A stretch of DNA of 18,063 nt from an uncultured Oscillospiraceae bacterium. Its GTDB lineage: Bacteria; Bacillota; Clostridia; Oscillospirales; Oscillospiraceae. The stretch spans positions 1 through 18,063 of the forward strand of contig CAKTJC010000045.1 in NCBI GenBank assembly GCA_934567355.1. Reading direction: 5' to 3'. The notes under the pieces were generated by a model, which was not told the DNA's origin, searched no databases, and saw only the letters and a list, made by a program, of their open reading frames with translations. Shown here piece by piece: positions 14,140 through 18,063 of this stretch. A program made the translations under genes and the position numbers. Numbering within the stretch: the stretch's first letter is position 1; each line of letters starts with the position of its first letter.

Positions 14140-15294
14140 ATGGATAGAAAAGAAATAAAGGTTGCTATCGTGGGCTCTGGAATGATGGGCGTTCAGCATA
14201 CCCTGGCACTTAAACGAATCCCTTATGTAAATATAGTTGCAATTTGTGATCCTGCTGCCAATATAGCTGAGAAAGCGGAAAAATTAGGTATTCCCAACGC
14301 ATATTCTGATTTTGAGCAAATGCTGGATGAAATGAAACCTGAGGTTGTACACAATTGTACACCTAATGCCGAGCACTACAAAATTTGTAAGGCTGCGCTG
14401 AACAGGGGAATTGCTGTATATTCCGAAAAACCTTTGTCCGTCACCATCGAACAGGCGGAGGAATTGACGGCAATTGCGAAGGAGAAGCATATTCCAAACG
14501 GCGTGAATTTTAATTACCGCAGCAACGCCATGGTCAGAGAAATACGTGCCAGACTTCGCAGAGGAGATCCTGGTCGCGTTTTGCTGGTGCATGGTCAGTA
14601 CATCCAGGATTGGCTGATGTACGAAAGCGACTTCAATTGGCGGGTAGATTCCAAGATTGGCGGAAAGTCGAGAACAGTAGCCGATATTGGATCTCACTGG
14701 TTTGATACGATTCAGTTGATTATGGATTCCAGAATCGAAGCGGTTTATGCAAAGCTATTGACTGTTTATGAGCAGAGGAAACGCCCCTTGGTAGCTGCGC
14801 AGACTTTTGCGAGCAATTCGGATGCATCGTACGAACTGGTGAACGTTGACACAGAAGACGCGGGTTTTATTATGCTTCGATTTGCAAATGGGGTATACGG
14901 AAATATTGTATTGTCCCAGGTCAGCGGCGGTTACAAAAATGCCTTTACAATTTCCGTTGACTGTGCGAAATACTCATTGCAGTGGGATCAGGAATCGCCT
15001 GATAGAATTCAAATCGGGGATAGAAACGTTGGAACCATAAAGAAATTATCCGCAGCAGGCGGGAATACGGATGACGCAAATGCGTATACTTCCCTCCCGG
15101 CGGGGCACCCCGTTGGGTGGGCGGATGCGCTGACAAACAATATCAATCTCTTCTATTGCGCAATCAAGAACGGTACAGCGGGTAAGCAAATGCAGGAGTA
15201 TGCAACGTTTGAAGATGCAACTTACATCATGAAGATTGTGGATGCTTGTCTGGAGAGCAATGCACAGGATAGGTGGGTTGACGTGAATACATAA
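14140..15294 (+). CDS. Gfo/Idh/MocA-family oxidoreductase, probable sugar C3 dehydrogenase
   Basis: A 384-residue NAD(P)-dependent oxidoreductase. The N-terminal Rossmann fold has GSGMMG (12-17) after a beta strand, with an acidic residue at the end of strand 2 (AICDP). The catalytic EKP motif is YSEKPLS (Glu96-Lys97-Pro98). The second domain has the DxxxH catalytic pair in ADIGSHW (Asp182, His186), preceded by GQYIQDWLMYESDFNWRVD and a GGKSR loop. Family members oxidise or reduce sugar hydroxyls. DgpA in the puerarin-degrading gut bacterium PUE oxidises glycoside C3 and is encoded with dgpB and dgpC. The two TIM-barrel genes and the DUF6379-like gene behind it argue for that kind of role here. 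The ribosome site (taggaa) is weak and a 117-nt gap separates it from the permease gene. Confidence 0.88.
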   Translation: MDRKEIKVAIVGSGMMGVQHTLALKRIPYVNIVAICDPAANIAEKAEKLGIPNAYSDFEQMLDEMKPEVVHNCTPNAEHYKICKAALNRGIAVYSEKPLSVTIEQAEELTAIAKEKHIPNGVNFNYRSNAMVREIRARLRRGDPGRVLLVHGQYIQDWLMYESDFNWRVDSKIGGKSRTVADIGSHWFDTIQLIMDSRIEAVYAKLLTVYEQRKRPLVAAQTFASNSDASYELVNVDTEDAGFIMLRFANGVYGNIVLSQVSGGYKNAFTISVDCAKYSLQWDQESPDRIQIGDRNVGTIKKLSAAGGNTDDANAYTSLPAGHPVGWADALTNNINLFYCAIKNGTAGKQMQEYATFEDATYIMKIVDACLESNAQDRWVDVNT

Positions 15295-15325
15295 ATTAAA
15301 TTCGTACTACGGAGGTGACATAACA

Positions 15326-16285
15326 GTGAAACTTGGACTTTTGACGGTACCGTATGCGTCTAAAACATTAGAAGAAACATTGAAAATCATTAAGCCTCTT
15401 GGCATTGAAGCTGTCGAGCTGGGCACAGGGGGATTTACAAATGATGCGCACTGCAATGTGCATGACTTGCTTCAAAACCGTAGCCGGATCAGCGATCTCA
15501 AGGGCTTGGTAGATGCTTATGGAATTTCAATCTCGGCACTTAGTTGCCATGGAAATCCAGTTCATCCGGACAAGACAATCGCAGAGGCCGCGAACCGGAA
15601 TTATCACGAAACATTGGAGGTTGCTGAGCTTCTGGGTGTTGATACGGTGGTGACCTTCTCTGGCTGCCCCGGCGGTAATAAAAATGATACAACACCCAAT
15701 TGGGTTACATGTGCATGGCCTACAGAATATCAGGAGATTTCGAATTATCAGTGGAACGAGTGCCTGTTACCTTATTGGGAGAAGGCGGGGAAATGTGCCG
15801 AGAATCACGGCGTTCGCGTCGCGATTGAAATGCACCCCGGTTTTTCTGTGTACAATACCGAGACAATGAAGCGGCTGCATCAGGTAAGCGATGCTGTTGG
15901 AGCAAACTTTGACCCGAGTCATCTGCTTTGGCAGGGAATGGACGCAATTGACGCAATCAATGATTTAGGCAGTATTATCTACTATGTCCATGCAAAGGAT
16001 TGTATTGTTCAGGATAACGTTCGGCGCAGGACGGGCGTTTTGGACACAAAGTCATTTAACGAGATTCCTAATCGATCCTGGATTTTCCGGACCGTCGGAT
16101 ACGGACACGATGCGAAAACCTGGAAGGATATTATTTCGACACTTCGTGTCAATGGATATGATAGAACTATTAGCATTGAGCATGAGGACGCGTTGATGTC
16201 AGTTGACGAGGGAGTGAAAAAGGCTGCTGCGTTTTTAAGTGAAATAATTATCCGCGAGGATGCCTGCCAGGCATGGTGGGTCTAA
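15326..16285 (+). CDS. TIM-barrel sugar phosphate isomerase/epimerase-like protein 1
   Basis: A 319-residue protein of the AP endonuclease 2 / xylose isomerase-like TIM-barrel family (PF01261). The divalent metal site typical of the fold is visible: Glu168 (AIEMHPG), Asp196 (NFDPSH), His222 (YVHAKD) and Glu285 (SIEHED). Other marks are SCHGNPVHP (73-81), TFSGCPGG, PNWVTCAWP and the terminal AWWV. Known relatives act as isomerases, epimerases, or as beta-eliminating and hydrating enzymes on 3-keto sugars, as in levoglucosan catabolism. In this operon it could hydrate or isomerise the 2-hydroxy-3-keto-glycal released by the cleavage step, or be the cleaving subunit itself. The start is GTG at 15326, 7 nt after a perfect ggaggtga. 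Confidence 0.88.
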   Translation: MKLGLLTVPYASKTLEETLKIIKPLGIEAVELGTGGFTNDAHCNVHDLLQNRSRISDLKGLVDAYGISISALSCHGNPVHPDKTIAEAANRNYHETLEVAELLGVDTVVTFSGCPGGNKNDTTPNWVTCAWPTEYQEISNYQWNECLLPYWEKAGKCAENHGVRVAIEMHPGFSVYNTETMKRLHQVSDAVGANFDPSHLLWQGMDAIDAINDLGSIIYYVHAKDCIVQDNVRRRTGVLDTKSFNEIPNRSWIFRTVGYGHDAKTWKDIISTLRVNGYDRTISIEHEDALMSVDEGVKKAAAFLSEIIIREDACQAWWV

Positions 16286-16306
16286 ATCATCAGGAGGTGT
16301 TAGGAT

Positions 16307-16741
16307 ATGCCCGCAGGAACGTCTTATTTGGTTAAGAATGGCATGATTGGCAAAACAATGTGTCGAGCCATGTACAATGGAGAGCAATACTATAAGTTTA
16401 CGGTAAAAAATAATTTTCTTCACGCAATTCATCCAATCGGTTGGTTCCGGAAGATCAATCTTGAGATCAACGGAGAAGAAAATGCATCCGATGACGGGTA
16501 TTTTGTCCTTCGCGGCCAGTTTTTCCGCATCTCGGATATGCATACGATTTCCGAAGTGTACTGGAACCTTTGTGAGCCTGCAGAGATATATTTCAAGTGT
16601 AAGAGGGATTATGCGCCTGGAATTTATGATATTAAGGTAACCTTTACAACCAGTCTTCTGGAAGATACACAAATTCTGGATCAGGCAGGAAAGTACCGGA
16701 ATCGCGTTGAATTTGCGGCGAGTCAGATCGAGCGTGTTTAG
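16307..16741 (+). CDS. DUF6379-like protein, probable C-glycoside deglycosidase beta subunit
   Basis: A 144-residue soluble protein with alternating strands and no signal peptide. Its layout matches DUF6379, the small beta-sandwich subunit of C-glycoside deglycosidases (DgpB, DfgB, CarB kind). In order: an N-terminal strand YYKFTVKNNF, HPIGWFRKINLEINGEE (42-58), the GYFVLRGQFFRISDM turn (64-78), the aromatic pair YWNLCEPAEIYF (85-96) and APGIYDIKVTFTTSL (103-117). In known systems it packs on the TIM-barrel catalytic subunit and contributes to the active site and stability. A strong aggaggtg precedes the ATG. The gene lies directly before a TIM-barrel gene, as dgpB lies before dgpC. The assignment comes from recalled family features, not a search. 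Confidence 0.7.
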   Translation: MPAGTSYLVKNGMIGKTMCRAMYNGEQYYKFTVKNNFLHAIHPIGWFRKINLEINGEENASDDGYFVLRGQFFRISDMHTISEVYWNLCEPAEIYFKCKRDYAPGIYDIKVTFTTSLLEDTQILDQAGKYRNRVEFAASQIERV

Positions 16742-16765
16742 GTATCTAACACAGGAGGAACAGAA

Positions 16766-17647
16766 ATGAAAAGTTACATCAGTGTGAGCACTTGGTCATT
16801 GCAGCAGCTTACGTATACGCAAGGTGCTACGTTGGATGACATGATTTCTATGATAAAGGCCATGGGAGCGGACAGCATTGATATATGCGAAGAGTATATT
16901 CCCTGCCATCCGCAGCCGGAGTTGGTTAAAATTGCTGAGATTCGGGAAAAAGTCGCGGATGCGGGGCTGAAGATGGGAGTTACCTGGTTTTCTACGGAAA
17001 TCCACCGGGGTATTGAAGCAAGCAGCGAACAAAATGTCCTTGAGATTTACAAGAAAAATATTCAAATAGCCAAGGCACTGGGCACTCCCTTTATCTGCAT
17101 TCCGATGCTTTTAGAGAGAAAATGGCCCAGAGAGAAATGTAAGGACGAAATGCGGAGCTTTTTGGAAAAACTGATCCCGTATGCTGAGAAGTTTGATATG
17201 CCCATCGCGCATGAGTGTGCACGTAAGGGCACCAACGCTCTGGTGCTTGAATTGGTTAAAGAATTCGATAGCAAGTATTATCGGATCTGCCCCGATCTGG
17301 AGGCCTGGAGATTTGGCACGAGCGATCTTCCACTGATGCCACATGCCGAGGATCCCGATGCAGGCATCATGGAACCGGAGCCGATTCAGCTGTTCCGGGA
17401 TTGCATAGAATATGCACCGTATATTCACTTTAAACTTCTAAAGATGGAAAACGGAGAGGAGCCTCATTTTCCCATTCCAGAGATTATGCAGGCAATCAAT
17501 AGCAGCTCCCTTGACCATATCCTTTGCCTGGAGTATGAAGGATGGATTCCGGATGTTGTTCCTGAACGGAATGCGTACGAGGAGACAAGAAAATGCGTCG
17601 AGATGATCCGCCGGTATCAAAGAAGCCTTAAGACAGCTCTGATTTGA
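16766..17647 (+). CDS. TIM-barrel protein 2, candidate catalytic (alpha) subunit of the deglycosidase
   Basis: A 293-residue member of the sugar phosphate isomerase/epimerase TIM-barrel family (PF01261), clearly different in sequence from the protein at 15326. Likely metal ligands are Glu150 (IAHECARKG), Asp177 (ICPDLEAW), His221 (YIHFKLL) and Glu256 or Glu258 (CLEYEGW). These agree with the Glu-Asp-His-Glu metal site of the C-glycoside deglycosidase alpha subunits. It follows the DUF6379-like gene by 24 nt, with aggagg before its ATG. By analogy to dgpB-dgpC the two would form a heteromer that cleaves a 3-keto-glycoside by beta-elimination. Whether the substrate is a C- or an O-glycoside cannot be read from the sequence. 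It is the last gene before the operon terminator. Confidence 0.85.
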   Translation: MKSYISVSTWSLQQLTYTQGATLDDMISMIKAMGADSIDICEEYIPCHPQPELVKIAEIREKVADAGLKMGVTWFSTEIHRGIEASSEQNVLEIYKKNIQIAKALGTPFICIPMLLERKWPREKCKDEMRSFLEKLIPYAEKFDMPIAHECARKGTNALVLELVKEFDSKYYRICPDLEAWRFGTSDLPLMPHAEDPDAGIMEPEPIQLFRDCIEYAPYIHFKLLKMENGEEPHFPIPEIMQAINSSSLDHILCLEYEGWIPDVVPERNAYEETRKCVEMIRRYQRSLKTALI

Positions 17648-17699
17648 GTAGAACATCTCTAACAAAAATGGACGCGTTGTAAAATGGACCTGCAAGGAA

Positions 17700-17747
17700 A
17701 AAAACCACATCGACTGTCCCGAAAAGGGGCTGGCTGATGTGGTTTTT
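17700..17747 (+). terminator. Intrinsic terminator of the catabolic operon
   Basis: aaaaaccacatc (17700-17711) pairs perfectly with gatgtggttttt (17736-17747), with further partial pairing around a gtccc/ggggc inner stem, and ends in a T-run. It lies 52 nt after the last stop codon, so the operon ends here. The A-run on the left arm means it could also act on the minus strand. Confidence 0.9.
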
Positions 17748-18063
17748 GCGTTAGAATTAAACTGTCACGAAAACTCTGAAACGCGAAGAAAGTACAACGT
17801 ATCAGATGAGAATAATCAACTGGTAATTATGCTAATGCAGAAAATAACCCCTCCCAAATGAATATATCTTTTCGTTCTACAATTTGTAAATTTTTGTTGA
17901 CAAATCGAACAGAATATGGAAAAATAAAAGCGGTGGGAGAAACTGCAACTGTTTCATGCGTTGTCATTAGATACAATAAGAAGAGAAACTAAGGAACCTC
18001 TGAATAAATAGCCCAATATTCTGCTATTCTTTCTATTTTAGAAATTTTTGCAGAATACTGGGC
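17748..18063. other. Gene-free 3' end of the window with a possible IS end
   Basis: No coding gene is seen. A perfect ttgaca (17897-17902) has no good -10 box 17 nt on. From about 17992 the text reads aaggaacctctgaataa, followed by the imperfect inverted repeat gcccaatattctgc (about 18011-18024) and gcagaatactgggc (18050-18063), which differ by one transition. This resembles a terminal region of an insertion sequence continuing past the window, but no transposase is visible. Confidence 0.4.

Noticed and set aside
17897..17925. Promoter with ttgaca after the operon terminator
   Set aside because: No acceptable -10 box at 16-18 nt, and no gene follows within the window.

Overview
The window looks like a chromosomal segment from a Gram-positive, probably gut-dwelling Clostridia (Oscillospirales-like) bacterium. 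Reasons: strong AGGAGG-type ribosome sites, frequent TTG and GTG starts, an ECF transporter S component, a GerMN lipoprotein beside an OmpR-type two-component system, and an intact TTGACA-17-TATAAT promoter on a tRNA gene. The genus cannot be fixed from the sequence alone. The window falls into two halves that differ in base and codon use.

Bases 1-8122 are a GC-richer, ordinary core region. They hold the 3' end of an FAD-dependent dehydrogenase, a convergent ECF transporter S component, and glucosamine-6-phosphate deaminase (nagB). A four-gene minus-strand operon follows in overlapping order: response regulator, histidine kinase, GerMN lipoprotein, exodeoxyribonuclease III. Next come a D-Ala-D-Ala-carboxypeptidase-like membrane protein in which all three catalytic motifs are replaced, a family 4 uracil-DNA glycosylase, and tRNA-Thr(CGU).

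Bases 8123-8999 contain no supportable intact gene but plenty of debris. There are tandem GGTGTC repeats just downstream of the tRNA gene, a run of four hairpins, an unexplained segment, and a broken transposase fragment on the minus strand (with the QTDNG catalytic-core motif, a frameshift and an amber codon). This looks like a mobile-element scar or insertion hotspot.

Bases 9000-17747 are AT-richer and hold a catabolic module: a LacI-family regulator, then a co-directional seven-gene cluster. The cluster encodes a periplasmic-binding-protein-type sugar lipoprotein, a duplicated-domain sugar ABC ATPase, an RbsC-type permease, a Gfo/Idh/MocA oxidoreductase, a TIM-barrel isomerase-like protein, a small DUF6379-like protein and a second TIM-barrel protein. 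The last four resemble the known C-glycoside deglycosylation systems (DgpA + DgpB/DgpC, DfgA/DfgB, CarB/CarC). In those systems a Gfo/Idh enzyme oxidises the sugar C3 hydroxyl, and a small beta-sandwich plus TIM-barrel heteromer then cleaves the 3-keto-glycoside. I infer that the module imports a glycoside or modified sugar and cleaves it by this oxidation/elimination route, under control of the LacI protein. A 12-bp motif shared between the lacI and binding-protein upstream regions is a candidate operator.

Bases 17748-18063 hold no gene. The last about 70 bases contain an imperfect inverted repeat that may be the end of an insertion sequence running off the window.
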